From: Bacilli bacterium
GTDB lineage: Bacteria > Bacillota_I > Bacilli_A > RF39 > UBA660
Assembly: GCA_900768345.1 (NCBI GenBank)
Contig: CAAGCO010000007.1
Location: 1 to 64,000 of the forward strand
Length of the DNA stretch: 64,000 nt
Reading direction: 5' to 3'
In this document: piece by piece, positions 8,772-16,082 of the stretch
Position numbering within the stretch: the stretch's first letter is position 1
Layout: each line of letters opens with the position of its first letter
Translations under genes and position numbers: made by a program
Notes under the pieces: generated by a model
Told to the model about the DNA's origin: nothing
The model's database searches: none
What the model saw: the letters and a program-made list of their open reading frames with translations, nothing else

Positions 8772-9239
8772 ATGTCAATTCAAAGTGCTTTAGGAAATTT
8801 TGCAACTGGCGCAAAAAATGATATTACATCTATTTTTACAGGAGCTAAAGGTGCTCTTGAAAATATCGTTGGATCAGTTGGAACAAAATTATCAAATTTA
8901 TGGGATGGTGGTTTTGCTGGTATCGATGAAAACAATTTCGAATCATTAAAACAAGCTATTGTACAATATTGTGATGAAGTAGATGCAATTATCGATGGAT
9001 TTAATCAACAAGGTCATTTAGAAGTTGCATATAAAGGTGCAATTCAAGATGCTGCTAATGATTTTGTAGTTGCCGTTAAAGAAATTTTAGTTGCTTATGT
9101 TTCAACAATGAGAAGAAATATTGCTGAAGCAGATACTGCATTCCAAAATTATAGACAAGCTGCACAAAGCATTGCTCAAGACGTACAAGCAGATGCTGCT
9201 AATATTCGTTCTGAAGCTCAAAAAGTTAAATTAGATTAA
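8772..9239 (+). CDS. helical type VII-associated protein, candidate secreted substrate
   Basis: The protein has 155 residues with a Gly/Ala-rich N-terminus (1-45) containing LWDGGFAG, then long amphipathic helices (about 50-155) rich in Ala, Gln and Asp. It has no signal peptide or TM segment. It sits between WXG100 genes with only a 5-nt gap to the preceding one. Size and helicity fit an enlarged ESX protein or short LXG-like substrate, but no toxin domain is present. Function is not recognised. Confidence 0.7.
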   Translation: MSIQSALGNFATGAKNDITSIFTGAKGALENIVGSVGTKLSNLWDGGFAGIDENNFESLKQAIVQYCDEVDAIIDGFNQQGHLEVAYKGAIQDAANDFVVAVKEILVAYVSTMRRNIAEADTAFQNYRQAAQSIAQDVQADAANIRSEAQKVKLD

Positions 9240-9265
9240 TTTTTTAAATAAAGGAGGAGTTTTAT

Positions 9266-9613
9266 ATGCCATCAACGATTTCAGGCTGTTATGCTGAAAT
9301 TAGAAAGTATGAAGCATTATCTAGTTCTATTTCGAGTTTAGTATCTTTATTAAATAGTAATGAAAAGAATTTTGAAAACTTAAAAAAAAGTCTTCAAGAA
9401 AATTATTTAGTTAATAGTGATATTACACCTGTCTATGATAAAACTAATAATTTATCTGTTGATGTTAATAAAACTTCTAATTATTTAAAAAATACTATTT
9501 TACCTGCGATAGTATCAGCTATAAGAGCTTTATATAGAAGAATTGCTGAGTTAGAAGCTGAAGCTGAGGCTGAAAGACGTAGACAAGAAGAAGCTTCTAA
9601 AGCTAAATCTTAG
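9266..9613 (+). CDS. coiled-coil type VII-associated protein (DUF5082/YwqH-like)
   Basis: This 115-residue protein has two long helices, ending in a highly charged tail with alternating Ala-Glu and Arg-Arg (about 90-110). Small coiled-coil proteins of this size accompany LXG/WXG substrates in Bacillus (YwqH family) and are thought to act as targeting partners. The assignment rests on size, pattern and operon position, not on a firm motif. The RBS AAGGAGGAG is strong. Confidence 0.6.
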   Translation: MPSTISGCYAEIRKYEALSSSISSLVSLLNSNEKNFENLKKSLQENYLVNSDITPVYDKTNNLSVDVNKTSNYLKNTILPAIVSAIRALYRRIAELEAEAEAERRRQEEASKAKS

Positions 9614-9640
9614 TAATTATGTATTTAAATAGGAGGATTT

Positions 9641-9943
9641 ATGGCTGCAATTGAATATGCTGAAACAAAACAAATTAAAAATATTGCTGACTCTATTATA
9701 ACTTTGGCTAATGATTATAATTTAGAAATAAATAAATTGTTTAATATGTTTGCTGCTGTTCCTTATGATACTAAGGAGTGGGTTGGAAATCAATCTGATA
9801 AATTTTTTGATTTAGTTGCTTTAGAAAAAGATGATTTTATTAACTTTGGAGATAGAATTAGAGAATATGGAGAAAAGCTAAATAAAGATGTAGAAGATAT
9901 AGAAAGTACTATTAGCACTGTTATTAGAAAGGAAGCTCAATGA
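9641..9943 (+). CDS. second WXG100 family protein
   Basis: This 100-residue helical hairpin carries EWVGNQSDKFF at the turn (WxG at about residues 47-49) and follows a TAGGAGG RBS. It is the second clear WXG100 in the operon, divergent in sequence from the one at 8452, so the pair probably belong to different dimers or substrates. Its end overlaps the longest frame of the next gene. Confidence 0.88.
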   Translation: MAAIEYAETKQIKNIADSIITLANDYNLEINKLFNMFAAVPYDTKEWVGNQSDKFFDLVALEKDDFINFGDRIREYGEKLNKDVEDIESTISTVIRKEAQ

Positions 9944-9951
9944 GGTGTAAA

Positions 9952-10263
9952 GTGTCAAAAATTGAATATGTAAAAGGTGGCATTAATTCTTATTGTCAAA
10001 CTGATATCAATGATGTTATTTCTAATTTTGAGAAGGCTAAAGCTTGTTCGAGCTCATTATCTTGTCCTGGTAGCTTTCAATATAGAAGTTATATAAATTC
10101 ATTACATTCTGTTATTAATGGTTATGCGAATGATGCATGTAAAATAGAAGAATTATTAAGATACGTTACGAAAGAATATGATGACTTAAATGAAAGATTA
10201 AAAAATGATGTTAATACATTAGATTCTTCTTTAATTAAAGAAAGAGAAAGATTAGTGATATAG
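9952..10263 (+). CDS. small helical protein ending the type VII substrate operon
   Basis: The protein has 103 residues with helical segments and two Cys (CSSSLSC, about residues 29-35), and no WxG. I do not recognise it. Two starts are possible. An ATG at 9940 overlaps the previous stop (ATGA). A GTG at 9952 has GAGGTG (9942-9947) just upstream and gives MSKIEYV; the latter is preferred and mirrors the GTG start of essC. It is followed directly by a terminator. A role as accessory or substrate of the type VII system follows only from position. Confidence 0.65.
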   Translation: MSKIEYVKGGINSYCQTDINDVISNFEKAKACSSSLSCPGSFQYRSYINSLHSVINGYANDACKIEELLRYVTKEYDDLNERLKNDVNTLDSSLIKERERLVI

Positions 10264-10288
10264 ATACATTAATATCTATATTTTTTTG
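10258..10288 (+). terminator. terminator of the WXG100 operon
   Basis: Stem ATATAGATA / TATCTATAT with loop CATTAA (10258-10281), then seven Ts. Confidence 0.75.
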
Positions 10289-10344
10289 CTATAATATTTC
10301 TATATAGTAAAGGTCTTCACATCATCTGTTTTAAAGGAGAATAT

Positions 10345-10509
10345 ATGTTAAAGTTAAGAAATGTATCATAGTTTTATTCTAGTGATGGAATGGTATCAAC
10401 TGGATTTTTAAGGGTTTCTCTAACGTTTAATTTATTAGTAGGTTTACTTCCAACTATATTAACATTTAGAAAAACACCTGTAGAGATAATGAATAGAAGT
10501 GATATCTAA
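10345..10509 (+). pseudogene. remnant of an ABC transporter ATPase/permease fusion gene
   Basis: An AAAGGAGA RBS precedes ATG at 10345. The frame reads MLKLRNVS, then a TAG stop (10369-10371), and continues in the same frame as FYSSDGMVSTGFLRVSLTF before joining NLLVGLLPTILTFRKTPVEI and ending NRSDI at 10509. The first part matches the start of an ABC ATPase domain. The second matches the extreme C-terminus of a MacB/FtsX-like permease. The middle, including Walker A and B, is gone. It therefore looks like one in-frame deletion of nearly the whole gene plus a nonsense codon. Rest of the gap 10264-10754: terminator, promoter and T-box. Confidence 0.7.
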
Positions 10510-10512
10510 TAC

Positions 10513-10541
10513 TAGACAAATTTGTTATTTTGTGTTAAAAT
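10513..10541 (+). promoter_or_regulatory. promoter of the metG T-box leader
   Basis: TAGACA (10513-10518), 17-bp spacer, TAAAAT (10536-10541). It begins four bases after the end of the ABC remnant and starts the leader near 10548. Confidence 0.55.
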
Positions 10542-10551
10542 CAGTTGTAAT

Positions 10552-10741
10552 TAACGAAGAAGGAAAGAGATAGATATCCTATTTGTAGAGAGTTAGTGGT
10601 TGGTGAAAACTAATATGAAGATACTTGAAAATGGTTCTGGAGTTAAATCGTTATTCGCGTTAAGAATTTAAGAAGCATGATAAGTCATGAATTAAGGTGG
10701 TACCGCGGCATTAGTCGTCCTTAGTTTATGACTTTTTTATT
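10552..10741 (+). promoter_or_regulatory. T-box riboswitch (Met) controlling metG
   Basis: The leader contains the canonical T-box core AAGGTGGTACCGCGG (10695-10709) and the distal TCGTCCTT arm. The terminator/antiterminator switch can be seen. AAGTCATGAATTAAGG (about 10682-10697) pairs with CCTTAGTTTATGACTT (about 10719-10734), followed by a T-run, and the T-box bulge competes for the same strand. In stem I a candidate specifier ATG lies at 10615-10617 followed by a purine. Uncharged tRNA-Met would stabilise the antiterminator and switch metG on. Confidence 0.92.
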
Positions 10742-10754
10742 TTAGGAGGGAAAA

Positions 10755-12287
10755 ATGGAAAAGGAAAAATTTTATATAACAACGCCAATATATTATCCAA
10801 GTGCTGATTTTCATATTGGTCATTGTTACACAACTATTGTTGCAGATGCAATTGCACGTTATAAAAGATTAAAAGGTTATGATGTTTATTTTCAAACTGG
10901 AACAGATGAACATGGACAAAAGATTGAAAAGAAAGCAGAAGACGCTGGTGTTACTCCAATTGAATATGTTAATCCAATTGTAGAGAATGCTAAAGATTTA
11001 TGGAGTAAACTTGGTATCTCTTATGATCATTTCATTAGAACAACTGATGAATATCATGTTAAAGCAGTTCAAGCAATATTTAAAGAATTGTATGATAAAG
11101 GAGATATTTATAAAGGTGAATACAAAGGACTTTATTGTACACCATGTGAATCATTTTGGACTGAAAGTCAGTTAGATGAAAATGGAATGTGTCCAGATTG
11201 CCATAGAGAAGTTCATGAAGTAAGTGAAGAAGCATATTTCTTTAAATTATCTAAATATCAAAAGGATTTAGAAAAGTTTTATGAAGATAATCCTAATTTT
11301 ATACAACCACTTACTAGAAAAAATGAAATGTTAAATAATTTCATTAAACCAGGACTTGCTGATTTATGCGTTTCAAGAACATCATTTACTTGGGGTATTC
11401 CAGTTACTTTCGATGATAAACATGTAATTTATGTTTGGGTAGATGCTCTTTCTAACTATATTACTTCACTTGGATATCCTGATAGAAATAGTGAAATGTT
11501 TAAAAAATATTGGCCTGCTGATTTACATTTGGTTGGAAAAGAAATCGTAAGATTCCATACTATTATTTGGCCTTGTATGTGTATGAGTCTTGGTATTGAT
11601 TTACCAAAACAAGTATTTGGTCATGGATGGTTAATTATTAATGGTGGTAAAATATCTAAGTCACTAGGAAACTATAAAGATCCAAGAGAATATATCAATA
11701 CTTATGGTGTTGATGCTGTTAGATATTTTGCTCTTCGTGAAGTTCCTTTTGGAAACGATGGTAACTTTAGTGAAGAAGCATTAATAACTAGAACTAATGC
11801 TGATCTTGTAAATACTCTTGGTAATTTAGTTAATAGAACTATTGCGATGAGTAAAAAATATTTTGAATCTAAAGTTGAGAATCCTAATGTTAATGAAGAA
11901 GTTGATGCGGAATTAATTAACTTTGCTAAAAATTTACCTCAACTTGTTGATGAAAAAATGAATTCATTAAAAGTTAATGAAGCTCTTGAAGATATATTTG
12001 AATTGTTAAAGAGAAGTAATAAATATATTGATGATACAACTCCATGGGTACTTGCTAAGGATGAAACAAAAGCTGATAGATTAAAAACTGTACTGTATAA
12101 TTTACTTGAATGTATTAGAATATCTGCTGTACTTTTAAGAGCATATATACCTGGAACTAGTGATAGAATATTTAAAATGTTAAATACAAAAAATATAGAA
12201 TTTGACACTTTAGAATTTGGTAATTTAGAAACAAATATTACTCTTAATGAAGCAGAAATACTATTTAATAGAATAGAAACTAAATAG
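10755..12287 (+). CDS. metG: methionyl-tRNA synthetase
   Basis: MetRS charges tRNA-Met with methionine for translation initiation and elongation. The 510-residue protein shows the class I signatures HIGH (H20-H23) and KISKS (about 299-303). It also has a connective-peptide zinc knuckle with CTPC and CPDC pairs (about 120-150) and the AVRYFALRE segment. It stops after the anticodon-binding domain and lacks the C-terminal Arc1p/tRNA-binding (EMAP-like) domain present in many Bacillus MetRS. The RBS TAGGAGGG is strong. It is controlled by the T-box directly upstream and closed by its own terminator. Confidence 0.97.
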   Translation: MEKEKFYITTPIYYPSADFHIGHCYTTIVADAIARYKRLKGYDVYFQTGTDEHGQKIEKKAEDAGVTPIEYVNPIVENAKDLWSKLGISYDHFIRTTDEYHVKAVQAIFKELYDKGDIYKGEYKGLYCTPCESFWTESQLDENGMCPDCHREVHEVSEEAYFFKLSKYQKDLEKFYEDNPNFIQPLTRKNEMLNNFIKPGLADLCVSRTSFTWGIPVTFDDKHVIYVWVDALSNYITSLGYPDRNSEMFKKYWPADLHLVGKEIVRFHTIIWPCMCMSLGIDLPKQVFGHGWLIINGGKISKSLGNYKDPREYINTYGVDAVRYFALREVPFGNDGNFSEEALITRTNADLVNTLGNLVNRTIAMSKKYFESKVENPNVNEEVDAELINFAKNLPQLVDEKMNSLKVNEALEDIFELLKRSNKYIDDTTPWVLAKDETKADRLKTVLYNLLECIRISAVLLRAYIPGTSDRIFKMLNTKNIEFDTLEFGNLETNITLNEAEILFNRIETK

Positions 12288-12313
12288 ATTGTTTACATAC
12301 AATCTATTTTTTT
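12282..12313 (+). terminator. terminator of metG
   Basis: Stem AAATAGATTGT / ACAATCTATTT around a TTTACAT-like loop, then a T-run. Confidence 0.85.
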
Positions 12314-12316
12314 ATA

Positions 12317-12362
12317 TGTAAATTTTTCGTTAATTTACATATATTATTCGATATGTTAAAAT
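12317..12362 (+). promoter_or_regulatory. promoter with dyad operator-like element (TraX-like gene)
   Basis: TTTACA (12334-12339), 17-bp spacer, TAAAAT (12357-12362). The -35 forms the right arm of a dyad TGTAAAT-N9-ATTTACA (12317-12339), which extends to 12 paired bases per side (12313-12343). Nearly the same 23-bp element sits on the lemA promoter at 50701, so it is a candidate shared operator. Confidence 0.55.
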
Positions 12363-12379
12363 TTAGTTGGTGAATATAT

Positions 12380-13051
12380 ATGAAGAAGAATAATGGAATT
12401 ATTACTAATATGGATACTAGTTTTTTAAAACTTATAGCAATTATTTCTATGGTAATAGATCATATTGGATATGCACTTTTTTCTAATAATTTGATAATGC
12501 GTTCTGTTGGAAGACTTGCTTTTCCTATATTTACATATTGTGCAATGATAGGGTATTTTAAGACTAAAGATTTAAAAAAATATATTTTAAGATTGTTTAT
12601 TCTTGGATTAATTAGCCAGCCATTTTATACTATTGTATTTAATACATATACTCCTAATATTATGTTTACAATATTACTAGAAGTTCTTCTTTATTACACG
12701 CTTGATAACAAGAAATGGATTTACTTACCATTCTTTGTAATATTTTCATTCTTATTCAAAGTTGATTATGTATCAACATATTTATTTTTAGTACCAATAT
12801 TTTATTATTTTAGAAGCAATAAATTTATAATGTTTTTAGCTTATGTTACATTTTATTTTAATTATGCAATAAGTAGTTATATTGGTATTAGTAATATACC
12901 TGCATGTTTTACTGCATGTGCTGTTTTCGCTTTACCATTTATATTAATCAACACTAAAACTAATATTAAAATTAATAAATATTTCTTTTATTTCTTTTAT
13001 CCATTACATTTATTAATTATATTTTTAATTCGATATTTTACTCATGTGTAA
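12380..13051 (+). CDS. TraX-family polytopic membrane protein
   Basis: This 223-residue protein has about seven TM segments. It opens with LKLIAIISMVIDHIG and continues with GRLAFPIFTY, a pattern typical of the TraX family (named for the F-pilin acetylase TraX). It ends in a hydrophobic FYPLHLL segment also common there. TraX-like proteins in Firmicutes are presumed membrane acyltransferases acting on surface molecules, but substrates are unknown. The RBS (GGTG) is weak. It is a monocistronic unit, and the dyad over its promoter suggests regulation. Confidence 0.75.
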   Translation: MKKNNGIITNMDTSFLKLIAIISMVIDHIGYALFSNNLIMRSVGRLAFPIFTYCAMIGYFKTKDLKKYILRLFILGLISQPFYTIVFNTYTPNIMFTILLEVLLYYTLDNKKWIYLPFFVIFSFLFKVDYVSTYLFLVPIFYYFRSNKFIMFLAYVTFYFNYAISSYIGISNIPACFTACAVFALPFILINTKTNIKINKYFFYFFYPLHLLIIFLIRYFTHV

Positions 13052-13055
13052 TAAA

Positions 13056-13090
13056 CACTACTTGACAATACATAGTAGTAGTGATAATAT
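13056..13090 (+). promoter_or_regulatory. promoter and probable PadR autoregulatory operator
   Basis: TTGACA (13062-13067), 17-bp spacer, TAATAT (13085-13090). An inverted repeat CACTACT-N14-AGTAGTG (13056-13062 / 13077-13083) brackets the -35 and spacer. Position and symmetry fit the operator of the PadR repressor encoded next. Confidence 0.6.
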
Positions 13091-13107
13091 TATCGTGAGG
13101 TGACTAA

Positions 13108-13431
13108 ATGGATACACAATTTAAAAAAGGCGTTTTAGAATTGTTGGTTCTTTTATTTGCATCAAAAAAAGATAGATATGGATATGAATTAGTTGAAGAG
13201 ATAAGTAAAGTTGTTAATGTTAATGAAGGTACAATATATCCTATACTGAAGAGATTAACTATTGAAGGATACTTCGAAACATATCTTAAAGAGTCAACAG
13301 GAGGACCAAGTAGAAAATATTATAAGTTAACAGTTCTTGGCATTAGAAGAAAAGATAGGTTACTCGATGAATGGAAAAAGTTTGAAAGTAGTGTTAATTC
13401 TTTTATAAAGGAGAGTGAAGGTAATGACTAA
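13108..13431 (+). CDS. PadR family transcriptional regulator
   Basis: The protein has 107 residues with a winged-helix fold. The N-terminus (FKKGVLELLVLLFA), the YGYELVEEI helix, EGTIYPILKRL and the wing with YYKLT are textbook PadR-s features. It probably binds the dyad at its own promoter as a dimer. Its end overlaps the next gene (start 13424). PadR followed by a HAAS/DUF1700 membrane protein is a common Firmicutes pair in which the regulator controls its partner. The ligand is unknown. Confidence 0.92.
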   Translation: MDTQFKKGVLELLVLLFASKKDRYGYELVEEISKVVNVNEGTIYPILKRLTIEGYFETYLKESTGGPSRKYYKLTVLGIRRKDRLLDEWKKFESSVNSFIKESEGND

Positions 13432-14785
13432 AAAAGATTTTTTAGACAAATTAAGAGAAAAGTTAGAAATACTAAAAAGTGATGAAGTTGAAGATATTAT
13501 AAATGAATATAGTGAACATATTGATGAGAAAGTAAAATCTGGTGTTTCTGAAGAAGATGCGATTTTAGAGTTTGGTGATTTTAATGAATTAGTTACTAAT
13601 ATTTTAGATGCATATAAAATAAATAAAAATTATAATAAAGGAGAAAGTAATATTGTTAATGATCTGATAGATACAACAAAAAATGTATTTAATGAAACTA
13701 TCAAGATTATTTCATCTGGAACATTTAAAGATATTTTACAATTATTAATATACGTTTTAATTGCATTAATTATATGTGCTTTTGTTAAAATACCATTTTA
13801 TTTTATACAGGATGGATTTGAAAATATTATTTCACCATTACCATATAGAATATACAATGTAATTAGTGGTATTGTAGCTGTAGTTATAAATATTATTTAT
13901 ATATTTATTGCATATATTGTTTATATTAAACTTATGAGTGAAAAAATATTAAATAATTTTGAACTTAATACTTTAAAAGAAGTTCCAAAAAAGAAAAGTG
14001 TAAATAGTAAAAAAATTAAAGAAGAAAAAATAGAAAAGAGCGAAAAGAAAGATTTACATAAAAGCGATAATTCTTTTATGAATTTTATAGGAAAGATATT
14101 TGTTTGGATATTTAAGATCAACGCTTTCTTAATATTGATTATAGCTGCATGTGCATTGGTTGCAGTTTCAGTATTATTTGCAGTAGCAATAGAATTTTCA
14201 TTTAAATATTATTTATTCTTAGGTGCTATTATTGGTTCTTTTGGACTTTTATTAGGTGCTATATGGGTATGTGAAATTTTATATAGATTTATTTTTGATT
14301 TTAAATATAATAAATTGAGATTACTAATTACATTTATTGTCGCTGTTGTATTATTTGGTTCTGGACTTGGATTATTTGCTGTAGAAGTTGCTGGTCTTGA
14401 TTTTAATGATGTAGAACCAGAATATATTTTAAGAAAAGAATATACATTTGATACTAATAAAATTAATAAAATAGAATGTGATTATTGTAAAGTTGTAAAT
14501 AAGAATGTAGTTAAAGATATGGAAGATGGAACTATAATTGTTAAAGTATATGGCCCCGAATATTCAAGTCCGTACTATTATGAACATAATTATAGTCTTG
14601 ATTCTACTGCTGCAACTATATATTATAGAAACTCAACAAATAAATTATTAAATAGAATATTAGATGATGTAAAACATGGTAAATTTTATAATTATGATGT
14701 AGAAAGAAAATTAGAAATAACAATAGAAGGTAACAAAAATACACTAGATAAAGTTGGTGTTACTAAATGTTTATGGTGTGATTAG
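13424..14785 (+). CDS. HAAS/DUF1700-type membrane protein, PadR partner
   Basis: This 453-residue protein starts with a helical HAAS domain (about 1-65), with FLDKLREKL and the EEDAILEFGD turn typical of DUF1700. It has four or more TM segments (about 105-125, 140-165, 235-260, 265-290, 310-330) separated by a Lys/Glu-rich loop (about 180-215). A C-terminal extracellular region (about 340-453) resembles the DUF4097-type adhesin fold. The longest frame starts at a GTG (13415), but the ATG at 13424 gives MTKKDFL and better RBS placement. Such proteins are thought to signal envelope state. Function is inferred from context. Confidence 0.75.
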   Translation: MTKKDFLDKLREKLEILKSDEVEDIINEYSEHIDEKVKSGVSEEDAILEFGDFNELVTNILDAYKINKNYNKGESNIVNDLIDTTKNVFNETIKIISSGTFKDILQLLIYVLIALIICAFVKIPFYFIQDGFENIISPLPYRIYNVISGIVAVVINIIYIFIAYIVYIKLMSEKILNNFELNTLKEVPKKKSVNSKKIKEEKIEKSEKKDLHKSDNSFMNFIGKIFVWIFKINAFLILIIAACALVAVSVLFAVAIEFSFKYYLFLGAIIGSFGLLLGAIWVCEILYRFIFDFKYNKLRLLITFIVAVVLFGSGLGLFAVEVAGLDFNDVEPEYILRKEYTFDTNKINKIECDYCKVVNKNVVKDMEDGTIIVKVYGPEYSSPYYYEHNYSLDSTAATIYYRNSTNKLLNRILDDVKHGKFYNYDVERKLEITIEGNKNTLDKVGVTKCLWCD

Positions 14786-14812
14786 GAAATAAAAGTATTT
14801 CCTTTTCTTTTT
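14784..14812 (+). terminator. terminator of the padR-HAAS operon
   Basis: Stem AGGAAATA / TATTTCCT (14784-14803) with an AAAG loop and a T-rich tail. It overlaps the stop codon region. Confidence 0.7.
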
Positions 14813-14826
14813 ATTTAATTTATAAT
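14798..14826 (+). promoter_or_regulatory. promoter giving a possibly leaderless transcript
   Basis: TTTCCT (14798-14803), 17-bp spacer, TATAAT (14821-14826). The expected start, about 7 bp downstream, coincides with the ATG at 14834, and no Shine-Dalgarno sequence precedes it. Confidence 0.45.
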
Positions 14827-14833
14827 AATTATT

Positions 14834-16033
14834 ATGAAAAACACAAAGAAATATATTATTACAATCATTGCATTCGTAGTTATTATGCTACTAATTTTAT
14901 TATTTTTTATATTTAGGTATAATCATATTCATTTACTTAATAAATCTAGAAGTTTATTAGAATATTTATATACTTTAGATAGTGGTGAATATAAGTATAA
15001 AACAGGTGCAGTATATACTGAAACTAAAATATTAAGTACAAATTATTTTTTCGATGGTAATGGTAATATTAAAATTGATGATTATAAAAATGTTAGTTTT
15101 ATTATCCAATCTGATGATTATTGTATTAGTAAAACTCAACTTGGTGAAGTAAAAGTAGAAAAAAAAGAATGTCAGGATTTTGTTACTATTGAGGTACAAA
15201 TTAATAAAAACAATAATATCATTTCATTTAATGTAAATCAAAAAGATTTAGAATATTTAATATCAGATACTGATGACTTAAAAGGAAAATGGATTAAACC
15301 TGAGTATACAGATAATATTATTATTAAATCATTTGATGAAGGAAAACATTATATTTGGTTTAAAGATCAAGATGGTAACTTAAGCAAATCATATTCTTAT
15401 AATGTAGAATGTTTTTTGGGAAATAAAGGAGAATATGATGAAAACAAATATTATTGTGATGGTTCTATAGTATCAATAGATGATATTGATTATATTGTTC
15501 TTAATGATAATAAAGATGATATAACTCTTATGAAGCAATATTCACTTGACGAAAAATTGTCTCATTGCTTAGACAGTGAGGGTGATTATTGTTATTATAC
15601 TAGTGATAAATCTGTTAATTATAAATGGAGTAATTCATACATAAATTATTATCTTAATAATATTTATATTAAATCTTTAAATAGTAGTATTCAAAAAAAA
15701 TTAAAGGATACTCCAATATGCGATGACTTTATTACTAGTGGTTGTTTAAACGATGAAGGATGTGGAGGATTTACAAAGAACGAAATTAATTCTAATAATT
15801 GGTCATGTAATAATTATAGTAAGAGTAAAATTAGAATATTATCTTATAGTGAATATATTAAGATATTTGATAAAATAAAAAATAAAAAATTATTAATTGG
15901 AAATTATTGGTTAATAAATAGTGGTATTGAAAATTATGGCTCTTCTGTTCAATTTAATTATGATGTTTATGTTAAAGAAAACTATACAACTAGATTAGAT
16001 GTGAAACCAGTCTTCACTATATCTAAATATTGA
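14834..16033 (+). CDS. TM-anchored extracellular protein with DUF6273-like C-terminal domain
   Basis: The protein has 399 residues with an N-terminal TM segment (about 7-28), then an extracellular region. The C-terminal half (about 205-399) has the layout I associate with DUF6273: WSNSYINYYLN, a middle Cys-containing segment, RILSYSEY, YWLINSG and the ending VKPVFTIS. This domain is frequent in surface proteins of gut Firmicutes and its role is unknown. The Cys pairs (SHCL/DYCYY and CDDF/SGCLNDEGCGG) may form disulfides. There is no RBS, and the promoter spacing suggests a leaderless mRNA. Confidence 0.65.
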   Translation: MKNTKKYIITIIAFVVIMLLILLFFIFRYNHIHLLNKSRSLLEYLYTLDSGEYKYKTGAVYTETKILSTNYFFDGNGNIKIDDYKNVSFIIQSDDYCISKTQLGEVKVEKKECQDFVTIEVQINKNNNIISFNVNQKDLEYLISDTDDLKGKWIKPEYTDNIIIKSFDEGKHYIWFKDQDGNLSKSYSYNVECFLGNKGEYDENKYYCDGSIVSIDDIDYIVLNDNKDDITLMKQYSLDEKLSHCLDSEGDYCYYTSDKSVNYKWSNSYINYYLNNIYIKSLNSSIQKKLKDTPICDDFITSGCLNDEGCGGFTKNEINSNNWSCNNYSKSKIRILSYSEYIKIFDKIKNKKLLIGNYWLINSGIENYGSSVQFNYDVYVKENYTTRLDVKPVFTISKY

Positions 16034-16058
16034 AGTATTTGATTGTTTGTGTTAAAAT
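16030..16058 (+). promoter_or_regulatory. promoter of the calcium-repeat protein gene
   Basis: TTGAAG (16030-16035), 17-bp spacer, TAAAAT (16053-16058). It overlaps the end of the preceding gene, and no terminator separates the two, so read-through is also possible. Confidence 0.5.
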
Positions 16059-16082
16059 TGTTTTGATAATAGGAGATATATT

